A stretch of DNA of 64,000 nt from Thermodesulfovibrio sp. 3462-1 (GCF_040451425.1 NZ_CP144374.1:1156501-1220500), one strand, 5' to 3'; numbered from the stretch's first letter, positions 46,577 through 55,937 are shown. A program made the numbers and translations. Notes: generated from the letters alone by a model not told the origin.

Positions 46577-48346
46577 TTATTTTTTACCTCTTGGAGTGTA
46601 ATGAGTGTGAAGCAGTTGATGAGACTTATGTCCAAGAGGTTCCTTAAGGAATTCTTTATAAATTGCTTGAATTTCAGGGTTTTCATGACTCTTTCTGATA
46701 GGTAGTTTCTTATCTCTTTCATAAATTCCTTTTATACGAAGCTCTCTCTCTTCAACAGTTGTCGGAATCGGCTGCCCGCCTCCACCAATACATCCACCTG
46801 GACATGCCATAATCTCTATAAAGTGATAATCCTTAAGCTCCCCTGCCCTTATCTTATCCATGAGCTGTCTTGCTGCACCGAGTGAATGAGCAACAAGAAC
46901 CTTTACTGTTACTCCGTTCATATTTACTGATGCCTCTTTAATGTCCTTCATTCCTCTTACATCTTCAAAATCAAGTCTTGGAAGGGTTTTTCCTGTAACA
47001 ACTTCATAGGCTGTTCTTAAGGCTGCTTCCATAACTCCACCTGTTGCACCAAATATTTGGGCAGCTCCAGTTCCTTCACCCATTATTGGATCATACTTTT
47101 CATCCGGAAGATTTGCAAAATCAATTCCTGCCTCACGAATCATCCTTATGAGCTCTCTTGATGTAAGCACTACATCCACATCTCTCGTAATATTGGGATT
47201 GTTCCAGTATTTAGAAGCTGCATTCATCTCTGGACGGGCTGCTTCGTATTTCTTTGCTGTGCAGGGCATAATAGAAACAACAAAAATATTTTCAGGATTT
47301 ATTCCTTTTTTCTCAGCATAGTATGTTTTTGCAATTGGCCCTAACATCTGCTGAGGTGATTTACAAGAAGAGATGTGAGGAATTAAATCAGGATAAAACT
47401 CCTCAACAAACTTTATCCATCCAGGTGAACAGGATGTAAATTGAGGTAGAACCCCATTGTTCTTGATTCTGTGAATGAGCTCATATCCTTCTTCCATTAT
47501 TGTCAGGTCTGCTGACCAGTTTGTATCAAAAACTGCATCAAACCCAAGTCTTTTCAGTGCTGCAACCATTTTTCCTGTAATGTCAGTTCCAACAGGAAGT
47601 CCAAAGGCTTCTCCTATTGTTACATGGGTAGCAGGTGCTGTTTGAACAACTACATGTTTGTTTGGATCAGCAATTGCTTCCCATACTTTCCATGTGTCAT
47701 CCTTTTCAACTATTGCAGCAGTAGGACACACAAGAGCACACTGCCCGCAGGCAACGCATTGAGTTTCAATGAGAGGTAGTCCACCTTTTGGTCTTACAAC
47801 TGCATCAAAACCATTTCCATAAAGCTCCAAAGCATCAACTGTCTGTAAAACCTTGCAGGCAGTAATACATCTTTGACAGAGAATACATTTATTTGGATTT
47901 CTCATTATTGATGGAGATGAATCATCTATTGGGAAATCTTTTTTCTCTCCCTGAGGTCTTATCTGTCTAACATTGAGTTCTGCACAGATTGCCTGCAGCT
48001 CACATATACCATTTTTTGGACATGTAGGACAGTCAAGATGATGGTCACTAAGCATCATCTCAAGATTAAGCTTTCTTGCTGCAATAACTTTGGGAGTATG
48101 TGTACGAATTACCATGCCTTCTTCAACAGGTGTGTTGCAGGATGATACAAGATCCTTTTTACCCTCTACTTCTACAACACAAACCCTGCATGCTCCCACA
48201 TCATGTTTTATATGTCTTAATCCAACATGTTCAAGAAAACAAAGAGTAGGAATTTTAACCCCTGCTTTTTCTGCAGCCTTAAGTATTGTTGTTCCCTCAG
48301 GCACTGTAACTTTTTGCCCGTCAATTGTAAGTGTTACATTGGCCAT
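46577..48346 (-). CDS. hndD: Cytoplasmic HndD-type [FeFe] hydrogenase catalytic subunit
   Basis: A 589-residue hydrogenase with a longer electron relay. It has an N-terminal [2Fe-2S] domain (Cys36, Cys53, Cys56, Cys70). A His-Cys3 cluster motif follows in HHLDCPTCPKNGIC, then two [4Fe-4S] motifs (Cys154, 157, 160, 164 and Cys197, 200, 203, 207). The H-cluster L1 reads TSCSPGW (304-310) rather than the TSCCPAW of its neighbour; L2 is MPCTAK and L3 EIMACPGGCIGGGGQP. The C-terminus includes a fused small-subunit domain (HENPEIQAIYKEFL...LLHTHY). No NuoE or NADH-binding NuoF partner is encoded here; the upstream MvhD fusion is its likely electron partner. Confidence 0.94.
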   Translation of the reverse strand: MANVTLTIDGQKVTVPEGTTILKAAEKAGVKIPTLCFLEHVGLRHIKHDVGACRVCVVEVEGKKDLVSSCNTPVEEGMVIRTHTPKVIAARKLNLEMMLSDHHLDCPTCPKNGICELQAICAELNVRQIRPQGEKKDFPIDDSSPSIMRNPNKCILCQRCITACKVLQTVDALELYGNGFDAVVRPKGGLPLIETQCVACGQCALVCPTAAIVEKDDTWKVWEAIADPNKHVVVQTAPATHVTIGEAFGLPVGTDITGKMVAALKRLGFDAVFDTNWSADLTIMEEGYELIHRIKNNGVLPQFTSCSPGWIKFVEEFYPDLIPHISSCKSPQQMLGPIAKTYYAEKKGINPENIFVVSIMPCTAKKYEAARPEMNAASKYWNNPNITRDVDVVLTSRELIRMIREAGIDFANLPDEKYDPIMGEGTGAAQIFGATGGVMEAALRTAYEVVTGKTLPRLDFEDVRGMKDIKEASVNMNGVTVKVLVAHSLGAARQLMDKIRAGELKDYHFIEIMACPGGCIGGGGQPIPTTVEERELRIKGIYERDKKLPIRKSHENPEIQAIYKEFLKEPLGHKSHQLLHTHYTPRGKK

Positions 48347-48365
48347 TTTTTCTCCTCCCCTAAAA

Positions 48366-49190
48366 TTATTTCATCATTATTGATTGCCAGCCAGGATTGG
48401 CTGGGATTGTATGCCCACAGCTTCCTTTAATGTGTGCATCAATATCATTTTTGCAGTACTGAAGAGCAAACTTCACAGCCTTACCTGCCATTTTTCCGAG
48501 ATCACACTTGCTTGATGCACCAATATCCTCTGCAAAATCATAGAGAAGAGAGAGTTCTCTGTCTGAAATTGAACCATTAAAAATTTTTTTGACAATTTCC
48601 TGCATTCTCTTTGTGCCGATTCTACATGGAATACATTCAGCACAGGAGTTTTGTTGGGTGTAGTCAAGGAAAAAGTCAATTATTTCTGCCATGCATTTAT
48701 CCTCTTCCCAGAAAAGCTTTCCTGCTGAACCAACTGTGGCAACAGTTCTTGAAAGAGTTAGCCAGTCAACATCAACTGGTGTTTTAATTGAAAGAGGACC
48801 GAGAGCTTTTATTTTTCCAACAAAATCCCTTGCAACCTGGGCAAATTTAAGTCCTTCTGCTCCTGAAATCCACTCAAGTCTTACCCTTTCCTTTGGAATT
48901 CCTATAACTTCAAGAAATCTTGTAAGTAAATTGAATCTTCTGTTGGCATAATAATTTCCAGTTCTATAATGACAGTCTCCTGGATGACAGCCAGCAACTA
49001 AAACTCCATCAGCACCTGATAAAAAAGCTTTAATGATAAACTCTGGTTCCACTCTTCCACTACAGGGAACTCGAATTGCACATAAATTAGGTGGATAACT
49101 ATACCTCAATGAACCTGCCAGATCACATCCTGCATAACTACACCAATTACACAAAAAGGCAATAATCTTGGGCTCAAACCCTTGCTCCAT
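48366..49190 (-). CDS. MvhD-like subunit fused to a NuoF-type [4Fe-4S] domain
   Basis: About 274 residues in two parts. Residues about 8-125 are an MvhD/FlpD domain, with FLCNWCSYAGCDLAG and GADGVLVAGCHPGDCHY. This family passes electrons from hydrogenase or formate dehydrogenase to heterodisulfide reductase HdrA. Residues about 165-260 match the C-terminal Fe-S domain of NuoF-like subunits: SCAECIPCRIGTKRM with a fourth ligand in SSKCDLG. The FMN- and NADH-binding parts of NuoF are absent. ATG 49190 follows GGAGG by 7 bases; a TTG two codons earlier is possible. It is the first gene of the hydrogenase operon. Confidence 0.88.
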   Translation of the reverse strand: MEQGFEPKIIAFLCNWCSYAGCDLAGSLRYSYPPNLCAIRVPCSGRVEPEFIIKAFLSGADGVLVAGCHPGDCHYRTGNYYANRRFNLLTRFLEVIGIPKERVRLEWISGAEGLKFAQVARDFVGKIKALGPLSIKTPVDVDWLTLSRTVATVGSAGKLFWEEDKCMAEIIDFFLDYTQQNSCAECIPCRIGTKRMQEIVKKIFNGSISDRELSLLYDFAEDIGASSKCDLGKMAGKAVKFALQYCKNDIDAHIKGSCGHTIPANPGWQSIMMK

Positions 49191-49321
49191 CGCCAAACCT
49201 CCTCACAATTTTTTCTTGTTGTGCTTTCTTAGCTTGAGGCCAACCTTCTGGCAGGCAAGTTCAAAGAGTTTTTTATAAAGGCTTCTGCCTTTTTAGACCT
49301 TCCTGGTAATTTTCTACAAAA

Positions 49322-49350
49322 ATTATATATGAACTTTTGATCTTTGTCAA
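49322..49350 (-). promoter_or_regulatory. Consensus promoter of the hydrogenase operon
   Basis: Minus strand TTGACA (49345-49350), a 17-base spacer and TATAAT (49322-49327): perfect consensus. The leader of about 120 bases contains two short inverted repeats, AAAGGC/GCCTTT and GCCAG-like arms, whose role is unclear. Confidence 0.75.
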
Positions 49351-49406
49351 GCCCCCCGAATTGCCTCTGTGACTTTACTTTAGGAATAACACCCCTGTAT
49401 CTTCCC

Positions 49407-50645
49407 TTAAAATTTTTTAAATACAAGGGAAGCATTTGTTCCACCAAAACCAAATGAGTTTGTTATTGCATACCTAATTTCTTTCTTCTTTGGTTTATAA
49501 GGAACATAGTCAAGGTCGCATTCGGGGTCTGGATTGTCAAGATTAATGGTTGGTGGGACAATATTTTCATAAATACTTAAAACTGTAAAAATTGCTTCAA
49601 CTCCACCAGCAGCACCAAGAAGATGTCCTGTCATAGATTTTGTAGAGCTTACGCAGAGTTTGTAGGCATGTTCACCAAAAACTGTCTTTATTGCCTGAGT
49701 CTCAAGCTCGTCTCCTTGCTTTGTCCCTGTTCCATGTGCATTTATATAATCAACTTCTTCTGGATGAATTCCAGCATCATTTATTGCCATTTTCATACAT
49801 CTTGCTCCACCCTCTCCTTCTGGTGCAGGTGCTGTAATATGATAGGCATCTGAACTCATTCCATATCCGACAAGTTCTGCATAAATTTTTGCTCCTCTTT
49901 TCAAAGCATGTTCAAGCTCTTCAAGAATAATAATTCCACTTCCTTCACCCATTACAAATCCATCTCTATCAATGTCAAAAGGTCTGCTTGCTTTTTCAGG
50001 CTCATCATTTCTTGTTGAAAGAGCTCTCATTATGGCAAATCCTGCTACCGCCATTGGTGTGATAACAGCCTCTGTGCCACCTGCAATCATTACATCCGCA
50101 TCTCCATACTGAATCATTCTGAAAGCTTCTCCAATTGAATGATTTCCTGTTGCACAGGCAGTTGTTACTGCAAGATTTGGTCCCTTTATTCCATATCTTA
50201 TGGATATCTGACCAGCAGCAAGATTAACAATAACCATAGGAATGAAAAATGGAGTTACCCTTTTCCATCCTTTCTCAAGCAATAATTTGTGGTAATATTC
50301 AATGGTTGGAAGTCCTCCCATGCCTGAGCCAATCACAATTCCGATTCTTTCAGAATTCTGAGGAGTGATTTTTAAACCTGAATCCTGCAGTGCCATCTCA
50401 GTGGCAGCAATTGCAAAATGGATAAATCTATCCATTTTTTTTATTTCTTTTTGTTCAATGTAGTTCGCAGGATCAAAACCTTTAACTTCTGCTGCAATTC
50501 TTACAGGATAGTCTTTCGCATCGAAATGGGTAATATAAGAAACTCCAGATTTGCCCTGAAGAATTGCCTCCCATGTAGATTTAACATCAAGACCGAGAGG
50601 GGAAACCATTCCCATCCCGGTCACAACAACTCTTCTTTTACCCAT
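49407..50645 (-). CDS. fabF: Beta-ketoacyl-ACP synthase II
   Basis: Elongating condensing enzyme of fatty-acid synthesis. The 412 residues have the active-site cysteine in [14 protein letters not shown], histidines in [11 protein letters not shown] and [13 protein letters not shown], and start with [15 protein letters not shown]. It follows acpP by 6 bases. It is the last gene of fabG-acpP-fabF. Confidence 0.96.
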   Translation of the reverse strand: MGKRRVVVTGMGMVSPLGLDVKSTWEAILQGKSGVSYITHFDAKDYPVRIAAEVKGFDPANYIEQKEIKKMDRFIHFAIAATEMALQDSGLKITPQNSERIGIVIGSGMGGLPTIEYYHKLLLEKGWKRVTPFFIPMVIVNLAAGQISIRYGIKGPNLAVTTACATGNHSIGEAFRMIQYGDADVMIAGGTEAVITPMAVAGFAIMRALSTRNDEPEKASRPFDIDRDGFVMGEGSGIIILEELEHALKRGAKIYAELVGYGMSSDAYHITAPAPEGEGGARCMKMAINDAGIHPEEVDYINAHGTGTKQGDELETQAIKTVFGEHAYKLCVSSTKSMTGHLLGAAGGVEAIFTVLSIYENIVPPTINLDNPDPECDLDYVPYKPKKKEIRYAITNSFGFGGTNASLVFKKF

Positions 50646-50651
50646 AAAATA

Positions 50652-50888
50652 TTATGCCTGACCTGTTTTATTTTTTATGTACTCAATTGCATCCTTTACC
50701 TTGCTAATCTTTTCAGCGTCCTCATCCGGAATCTCAATACCAAATGCCTCTTCAAATGCCATAACCAGCTCAACAGTATCAAGAGAGTCTGCTCCAAGGT
50801 CCTCCACAAAGGATGCTTCAGGGGTTACCTGAGATACTTCAACACCAAGCTGTTTTGCTATAATTTCCTTTACCTTTTCTTCTACCAT
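50652..50888 (-). CDS. acpP: Acyl carrier protein
   Basis: A 78-residue acidic helical protein. Ser35 in [12 protein letters not shown] is the attachment site of phosphopantetheine. It sits between fabG and fabF, as in most bacteria, with a Shine-Dalgarno GGAGG before its start. Confidence 0.97.
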   Translation of the reverse strand: MVEEKVKEIIAKQLGVEVSQVTPEASFVEDLGADSLDTVELVMAFEEAFGIEIPDEDAEKISKVKDAIEYIKNKTGQA

Positions 50889-50909
50889 TACTTACCTCCT
50901 TTTCTTTTT

Positions 50910-51647
50910 TTACATGTACATTCCGCCATTTACATGAATAACCTGTCCGGTTATGTATCCAGATTCTGGCAAAGCCAGAAATATTATAGCGTTTGCAACA
51001 TCCTGCGTTGTTCCAAATCTCTGAAGTGGAATCATACGTAGCATCTCTTCTTTAACTTTTTCAGGCAACTGCTCTGTCATGGCTGTTTGAATAAAACCTG
51101 GAGCAACAGCATTAACAGTAATTCCTCGGGAAGCATACTCTTTAGCCAGAGTTTTTGTTAAAGCTACCAGTCCTGCTTTAGATGCTGAATAGTTAACCTG
51201 TCCAGGATTTCCTATAAAAGCCACAACAGAGGCAATATTTATAATTCTACCATACTTGTTTTTTGACATGATTTTCACTGCTTCACGGCAGCATAGAAAT
51301 GCACCTTTAAGGTTTATGTTTAAAACAGCATCCCATTCTTCATCTTTCATCCTTATAAGAAGATTATCTCTTGTTATTCCTGCATTGTTTACAAGAATAT
51401 CAATTTTAGAAAATTTTTTAACTGCTTCATCAAAAAGCTTTCTTACATCTTCTGAATTAGAAACATCTGCTTTAACTCCTAAGGTTTCAACACCATAAAG
51501 AGATTTAATTTCTTCTGCAACTTTTTCAGCATTACCTCCATTTATATCAACAATTACAGTGTTTACTCCTCTTTTAGCAAACTCTTCTGCAGTTGTTCTA
51601 CCAATACCTCTTGAAGAACCAGTTATTATAGCTGTCTGCCCTTTCAT
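50910..51647 (-). CDS. fabG: 3-oxoacyl-ACP reductase
   Basis: NADPH-dependent short-chain dehydrogenase. The 245 residues have the nucleotide motif GSSRGIGRTTAEEF, NNAG (ILVNNAGITRDN), the catalytic tyrosine and lysine in YSASKAG, and the C-terminal GYITGQVIHVNGG. It heads the fabG-acpP-fabF operon; fabD and fabH are not next to it. Confidence 0.95.
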   Translation of the reverse strand: MKGQTAIITGSSRGIGRTTAEEFAKRGVNTVIVDINGGNAEKVAEEIKSLYGVETLGVKADVSNSEDVRKLFDEAVKKFSKIDILVNNAGITRDNLLIRMKDEEWDAVLNINLKGAFLCCREAVKIMSKNKYGRIINIASVVAFIGNPGQVNYSASKAGLVALTKTLAKEYASRGITVNAVAPGFIQTAMTEQLPEKVKEEMLRMIPLQRFGTTQDVANAIIFLALPESGYITGQVIHVNGGMYM

Positions 51648-51973
51648 AAAAAACCTCCCTTCATCAGCATTCTCTGAAAGTAAAATTATAAAAAAATTCT
51701 CTCTAAAAATTCCACTCCGAATTGCCTCATTAAAAATCTATTCAAAAAGGATATCTTCGAGGTATCCCTATACCACAACCGCTCGTATACCTTATTTGTT
51801 CTAAGAAAAAACAGCCAAAAAATTATCCCTTTTAATAAAACATAAAAAGCCTGACTAAATAAGTGTTCGTAAATCCAGAAACAGGTATAGATACTACTGC
51901 ATAATTTTGGAAAACATGTTTTATGACAAAATCATGACAAAATTGCCAAAAAGTAAAGCTTCGATTTTATTTA
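51648..51973. other. Intergenic region between tRNA-Pro and fabG
   Basis: No supported gene in 326 bases. On the minus strand a TATAAT-like box occurs about 40 bases before fabG without a clear -35. A short imperfect hairpin (GGATA/TATCC) lies near 51746-51765. I see no riboswitch or mobile-element trace. Confidence 0.4.
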
Positions 51974-52048
51974 TCGGGGCGAGTGGATTTGAACCACCGA
52001 CCCCCTGCTCCCAAGGCAGGTGCGCTATCCAAGCTGCGCTACGCCCCG
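51974..52048 (-). tRNA. tRNA-Pro (anticodon UGG)
   Basis: A minus-strand cloverleaf of 75 bases. The acceptor CGGGGCG pairs with CGCCCCG. The anticodon stem-loop CCTGCCTTGGGAGCAGG gives UGG. The T arm contains GGTTCAAATCC. CCA is not encoded. A promoter is just upstream. Confidence 0.95.
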
Positions 52049-52057
52049 ATATTTTTT

Positions 52058-52087
52058 AAATTACAAGAAAGCATTGGAAAAAGTCAA
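52058..52087 (-). promoter_or_regulatory. tRNA-Pro promoter
   Basis: Minus strand TTGACT (52082-52087), an 18-base spacer and TAATTT (52058-52063), ending 9 bases before the tRNA. Confidence 0.4.
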
Positions 52088-52146
52088 ATTGTTAACTCTT
52101 CTTAAAATTTAGTATTATATATCAAATACCTTCCAGGAGGTGTAAG

Positions 52147-52767
52147 ATGGTAGAAAATATTAAATGGCTTGGGCATGATACTTTTAAAATTATTGGAGAA
52201 AAGATAATTTACACTGATCCATTCCAAATTAAAAAGCCTGATAAGGCTGATATTCTTCTCATCACCCATGAACATTATGACCATTTCAGTCCTGAAGATA
52301 TTAAAAAGCTTTTAGCGCCTCATACAGTGCTTGTTCTTCCAGAGGACTGTTCTGGCAAAATTAAAGCAAAAGAAGTTATTGTTAAACCAGGAGACAGAAT
52401 TACTGTAGAAGGTATAGAAATAGAGGCTGTTCCATCTTACAACACAAACAAAAAATTTCATCCAAAGGAAAAAGGATGGGTTGGCTATATTTTTAAAGTA
52501 ATGGGTAAAAGAATTTATATTGCTGGAGATACGGATTATATTCCAGAGATGAAAACCTTTAAAGATATTGATATTGCTTTGCTTCCAGTTTCAGGAACCT
52601 ATGTTATGACTGCAGAAGAGGCTGTTCAGGCTGCACTGGATATTAACCCTAAAATAGCAATTCCCATGCACTATGGAAGTATTGTTGGTTCTGAAAAGGA
52701 TGCTCAAGAGTTTGCTAAAAAACTTAAAGGGAAAATAGAAGTAATAATACTTAAACCTGAGGAGTAA
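52147..52767 (+). CDS. Metallo-beta-lactamase-fold metal-dependent hydrolase (UlaG-like)
   Basis: A 206-residue hydrolase of the MBL fold. Metal ligands are in THEHYDHFSPEDI (HxHxDH), the later aspartate in IAGDTDYIPEM, and the last histidine in IPMHYGSI. The sequence KWLGHDTFKI at the start is typical of the UlaG/YtnP-like group of unknown substrate. The start follows AGGAGGT. It opens a plus-strand run with birA and coaX (birA starts 4 bases later). Confidence 0.85.
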   Translation: MVENIKWLGHDTFKIIGEKIIYTDPFQIKKPDKADILLITHEHYDHFSPEDIKKLLAPHTVLVLPEDCSGKIKAKEVIVKPGDRITVEGIEIEAVPSYNTNKKFHPKEKGWVGYIFKVMGKRIYIAGDTDYIPEMKTFKDIDIALLPVSGTYVMTAEEAVQAALDINPKIAIPMHYGSIVGSEKDAQEFAKKLKGKIEVIILKPEE

Positions 52768-52771
52768 GAGC

Positions 52772-53569
52772 ATGGAATTTACAGGTGAAGATTTAAAGAA
52801 GTCATTACCTTCTGGGTTGGAAATAGGAAAAGAAATTGTGGTTTATGATGAGGTTGAATCAACCAATTCTAAGGCAAATGAGCTTTTAAAACAGGGTTAT
52901 CCTTCTGGAACCGTTGTGATTGCAGACAGACAAACAAAAGGTAAAGGGAGATTAGGTAGAACATGGATTTCACCTTCAGGAAAAAATCTTTATATGAGCA
53001 TTGCTTTGAAACCAGGTATTCCTCCAAAATATGCTACACTGCTTACTTTAACAAGTGTTGTGGCTTGTACAACAGCATTAAGAAGATATACTGACATACC
53101 TGTGATGATTAAATGGCCTAATGATATGCTGATTGATGATAAAAAAATTGGCGGGATTCTGACAGAAATGAAGATTGAAGGAGAAAAAATAAAGTCTGCT
53201 GTTGTTGGTATTGGTATTAATGTGAATATGACAGAAGAAGATATACCTGAAGAGATCAAAGATATAGCTTCTTCTCTTAAAATATACAAGGGAGAAGATT
53301 TTTCAAGAGAGATTCTTATAGTAGAGATAATTAAAGAGTTTGATAAATGGTATCAATTGCTTGAAAAAAGACAGAGAAAAACAATTATTGACCGCTGGAT
53401 GCAACTCAGTGGCACCATTGGAAGACAGGTTAAGATAGTTTTAGCAGATAGAGAACTTGTTGCTACAGCAGAAGCAATAGATGAAGAGGGTAGGCTCATA
53501 GTAAAACTTAATGATGGAACTTATGAAAAAATCTGTGCAGGAGATGTCACTTTACTCAGGGCAAAATGA
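52772..53569 (+). CDS. birA: Biotin--[acetyl-CoA-carboxylase] ligase
   Basis: Attaches biotin to carboxyl carrier protein. The 265 residues have the biotinyl-AMP loop KGKGRLGRTWISPSGKN, MIKWPNDMLIDDKKIGGIL, and the C-terminal SH3-like domain. It lacks the N-terminal helix-turn-helix of E. coli BirA, so it is an enzyme only and not a repressor. Its 3' end overlaps the next gene by about 26 bases. Confidence 0.92.
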   Translation: MEFTGEDLKKSLPSGLEIGKEIVVYDEVESTNSKANELLKQGYPSGTVVIADRQTKGKGRLGRTWISPSGKNLYMSIALKPGIPPKYATLLTLTSVVACTTALRRYTDIPVMIKWPNDMLIDDKKIGGILTEMKIEGEKIKSAVVGIGINVNMTEEDIPEEIKDIASSLKIYKGEDFSREILIVEIIKEFDKWYQLLEKRQRKTIIDRWMQLSGTIGRQVKIVLADRELVATAEAIDEEGRLIVKLNDGTYEKICAGDVTLLRAK

Positions 53570-54320
53570 ACTCGTGGCGATTAAAATAGGAAATTCTACT
53601 GTGAATTTCGCTTTTTTCAGAACGCCTTGCTGTTCTGATTTTGATATGATTTCCTTTGAGACAAAGGAAATATTAAATTGGGAATATGATAGTCTTTGTC
53701 GTCTTTTCAGTAACCATCAAAATTGTGATTGTATAGTTTGTTCTGTTGTGCCAGAGCTTACAGAAAAATTTTTTTCTTTTTTAAAAAAAGTTTACAATAA
53801 AGTCATTGTCATCACCTCTAAAACTCCTTCAGGACTGTCTTTAAGAATTCGTAATCCAGAGTCTTTTGGAGTTGATAGACTTGCTGCTACAGTGGCTGCG
53901 TATGAATTATTCAAAAAAAATATAGCAGTTGTAGATGCTGGAACAGCTACCACAATAACAGTTGTCACCCAGGAAGGAGAAATTCTTGGAGGAGCAATAA
54001 TGCCTGGACTGGGTACGATGAATTATTCTCTTAAAGAAAAAACAGCCAGCTTACCATTGGTGGATCTGGAAAAGGATTTTGATGTTCCTGGAATAGATAC
54101 TCATTCAGCAATTCTAAGCGGAATACTGCTGGGGACAGTATATGCTATTGAGGGAATAATAGGGGATATTGAAAAAAAAATAAACCATAAGCTTGAAATT
54201 GTTTTAACCGGTGGATACTCTCAGTTACTTTCAAAATACATGCATAAAAAACATTTATTAAATAAACATCTTGTAATTGAGGGTATGAGATTGATATACT
54301 TAAAAAACATTAAAAATTAG
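53544..54320 (+). CDS. coaX: Type III pantothenate kinase-like protein (CoaX family) with altered first motif
   Basis: An ASKHA-fold protein that would phosphorylate pantothenate for CoA. About 258 residues. The second and third motifs are intact: GVDRLAATVAAY and VVDAGTATTITVV, with GGAIMPGLGTMNYSL. In the first phosphate motif the family has D-x-G-N-[TS], but this protein reads AIKIGNSTVNF, a lysine in place of the metal-binding aspartate. ATG 53544 is used here; GTG 53574 is equally possible and would begin right before the motif. No other CoaA is in the window. It may be inactive or changed in function. Confidence 0.8.
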   Translation: MSLYSGQNELVAIKIGNSTVNFAFFRTPCCSDFDMISFETKEILNWEYDSLCRLFSNHQNCDCIVCSVVPELTEKFFSFLKKVYNKVIVITSKTPSGLSLRIRNPESFGVDRLAATVAAYELFKKNIAVVDAGTATTITVVTQEGEILGGAIMPGLGTMNYSLKEKTASLPLVDLEKDFDVPGIDTHSAILSGILLGTVYAIEGIIGDIEKKINHKLEIVLTGGYSQLLSKYMHKKHLLNKHLVIEGMRLIYLKNIKN

Positions 54321-54329
54321 GAGGGCATT

Positions 54330-54773
54330 ATGAAATTCCAGAAGATTCTTTTACCAACAGATTTTTCAGATGAGTCATTGTACGCTCTTTCTTATGCTGT
54401 AGACCTTGCAAAAATGTTTAATGCAAAGTTATATCTTCTACATGTCATCTACGATATTGAGAAAGCATCAAATCTTCACATTCCACATCCGTCAATAACA
54501 GAGCTTTACAAGGACCTTGAGGCTCATGCTAAAAAGAATCTTGATAGTTTCGGAGCGGATATGCTTGAAGACTTCAAAAATGTTGAAACTGCTGTGTTAA
54601 GAGGCATTCCATATGAAGAAATTATCAAATATGCAAAAGAAAACAAAATTGATTTAATCATTATTGGAACACTTCCAAGAAGTGGCGTTGAAAGGTTTTT
54701 TGTGGGCAGCACAACACAGAGAGTTATTAGAAATGCTCCATGCCCTGTATTGGTAGTGACTAAAAAGCAATAA
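54330..54773 (+). CDS. Universal stress protein (UspA family)
   Basis: A 147-residue single UspA domain. It starts KILLPTDFSDESLYAL and ends with the ATP-binding pattern GTLPRSGVERFFVGSTTQRVIRNAPCPVLVV (G-2x-G-9x-G-[ST]). The start follows TAGGAGGG. It is co-directional with coaX, 9 bases after it. Confidence 0.93.
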   Translation: MKFQKILLPTDFSDESLYALSYAVDLAKMFNAKLYLLHVIYDIEKASNLHIPHPSITELYKDLEAHAKKNLDSFGADMLEDFKNVETAVLRGIPYEEIIKYAKENKIDLIIIGTLPRSGVERFFVGSTTQRVIRNAPCPVLVVTKKQ

Positions 54774-54787
54774 ATTGAAAAATTCTG

Positions 54788-55933
54788 TTGAAAGTGGAAT
54801 GTGAAGTTTTAGTTGTTGGTGGTGGACCAGCTGGTAGCACTGCTTCAAGACTACTTGCAGAAAAAGGGATAGAAACTGTCTTAATTGAAAAAAATCTTTC
54901 CTTTAATAAGCCCTGTGGAGGAGGAATCCCATCTGCAGGGCTAAAAGAATTTAATATTTTAAAGGAAATTCAAAAAGAGGTTGAATTTAACAGAGCAACA
55001 AAAGTAAAAATATTTCCTCCCTTTTCAGAACCAATAGAAGTTTCACTTAGAGATGGAGAGATTCTGATTTTTAATCGTCAAAATTTTGATTCCTTTTTAA
55101 GAAAACTGTCTGAAATCAGAGGAACAAATGTTATTGAAGCAGAACTGGTAAACATAGAAAATCTTGGCAATAAGTTTAAATCAACGGTAAGAGAAAAAAC
55201 AGGTAAAATTATACAAATCTATTCTGAATATATCATTGCTGCCGATGGTGTTAACTCAAAGGTTTGTGCGCTTACAGGATTGCCAAAACCTGATTATTAC
55301 TGGACAGTAAGCCTCCATATTCCTTCAGATTCACAAACAAAAGATACATGTGAGTTCTGGTTTGGTAATGCCCATGCTTCATTTTTTTACTCATGGGTTT
55401 TTCCAGGCACAAACTATTTATCAGTGGGAACTGGTTCAGAGGACATTAGAAAGCTAAAGAGTCTTATTGAAGGTTTTCTTAAAAAAAGATTTGAATTGCA
55501 GGCAGATTATGTTTCACTTAGAGCTTATAAGATTCCGAGATGGAAGAAAAGAAAATTTTTTATGAATAATATTCTTTTTTGTGGAGATGCTCTAGGCACT
55601 GTAATGCCTGTTTCCTTTGAAGGGATATATTATTCTATGAAATCTGCCCAATTTGCCTCAGAAGCAATCATTCAAAAAGATTTAAAGTTATATGAAAAGC
55701 TCTGGAATGAAAATTTTTTAAGACAATTCAGCATAATGAAGAAGTTTCAAGATTTTATGTTTGGCAACGATGAAAGAATGGATCGCTGGCTTAATATTCA
55801 CAGAGACCCTGCCATTCAGGAACTTGCAATGGCTTTATGGTTAAAGAAAAAACATGGAAAGAAACTTATCCCTCTTTATTTAAAAGCCTTCGGAAGCCTT
55901 ATTTCAAGAATTGCTCAATTTAAGATAAAATAA
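54788..55933 (+). CDS. FAD-dependent oxidoreductase of the geranylgeranyl reductase family
   Basis: A 381-residue flavoprotein of the geranylgeranyl reductase/FixC type. It has the dinucleotide-binding motif VVGGGPAGSTASRLLAEKG, the family block KPCGGGIPSAGLKEF, and the second FAD site ILFCGDALGTVMPVSFEGIYYSM. In bacteria such enzymes saturate prenyl chains of quinones or act as electron-transfer dehydrogenases; the substrate here is not evident. The start is TTG 54788 or GTG 54794, with no Shine-Dalgarno for either. It is 4 bases before tonB. Confidence 0.85.
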   Translation: MKVECEVLVVGGGPAGSTASRLLAEKGIETVLIEKNLSFNKPCGGGIPSAGLKEFNILKEIQKEVEFNRATKVKIFPPFSEPIEVSLRDGEILIFNRQNFDSFLRKLSEIRGTNVIEAELVNIENLGNKFKSTVREKTGKIIQIYSEYIIAADGVNSKVCALTGLPKPDYYWTVSLHIPSDSQTKDTCEFWFGNAHASFFYSWVFPGTNYLSVGTGSEDIRKLKSLIEGFLKKRFELQADYVSLRAYKIPRWKKRKFFMNNILFCGDALGTVMPVSFEGIYYSMKSAQFASEAIIQKDLKLYEKLWNENFLRQFSIMKKFQDFMFGNDERMDRWLNIHRDPAIQELAMALWLKKKHGKKLIPLYLKAFGSLISRIAQFKIK

Positions 55934-55937
55934 AATT

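Noticed and set aside
49229-49453. A 74-codon minus-strand open frame before the hydrogenase operon
   Set aside because: It runs across the fabF 3' end and the consensus promoter at 49322-49350, with no family features.
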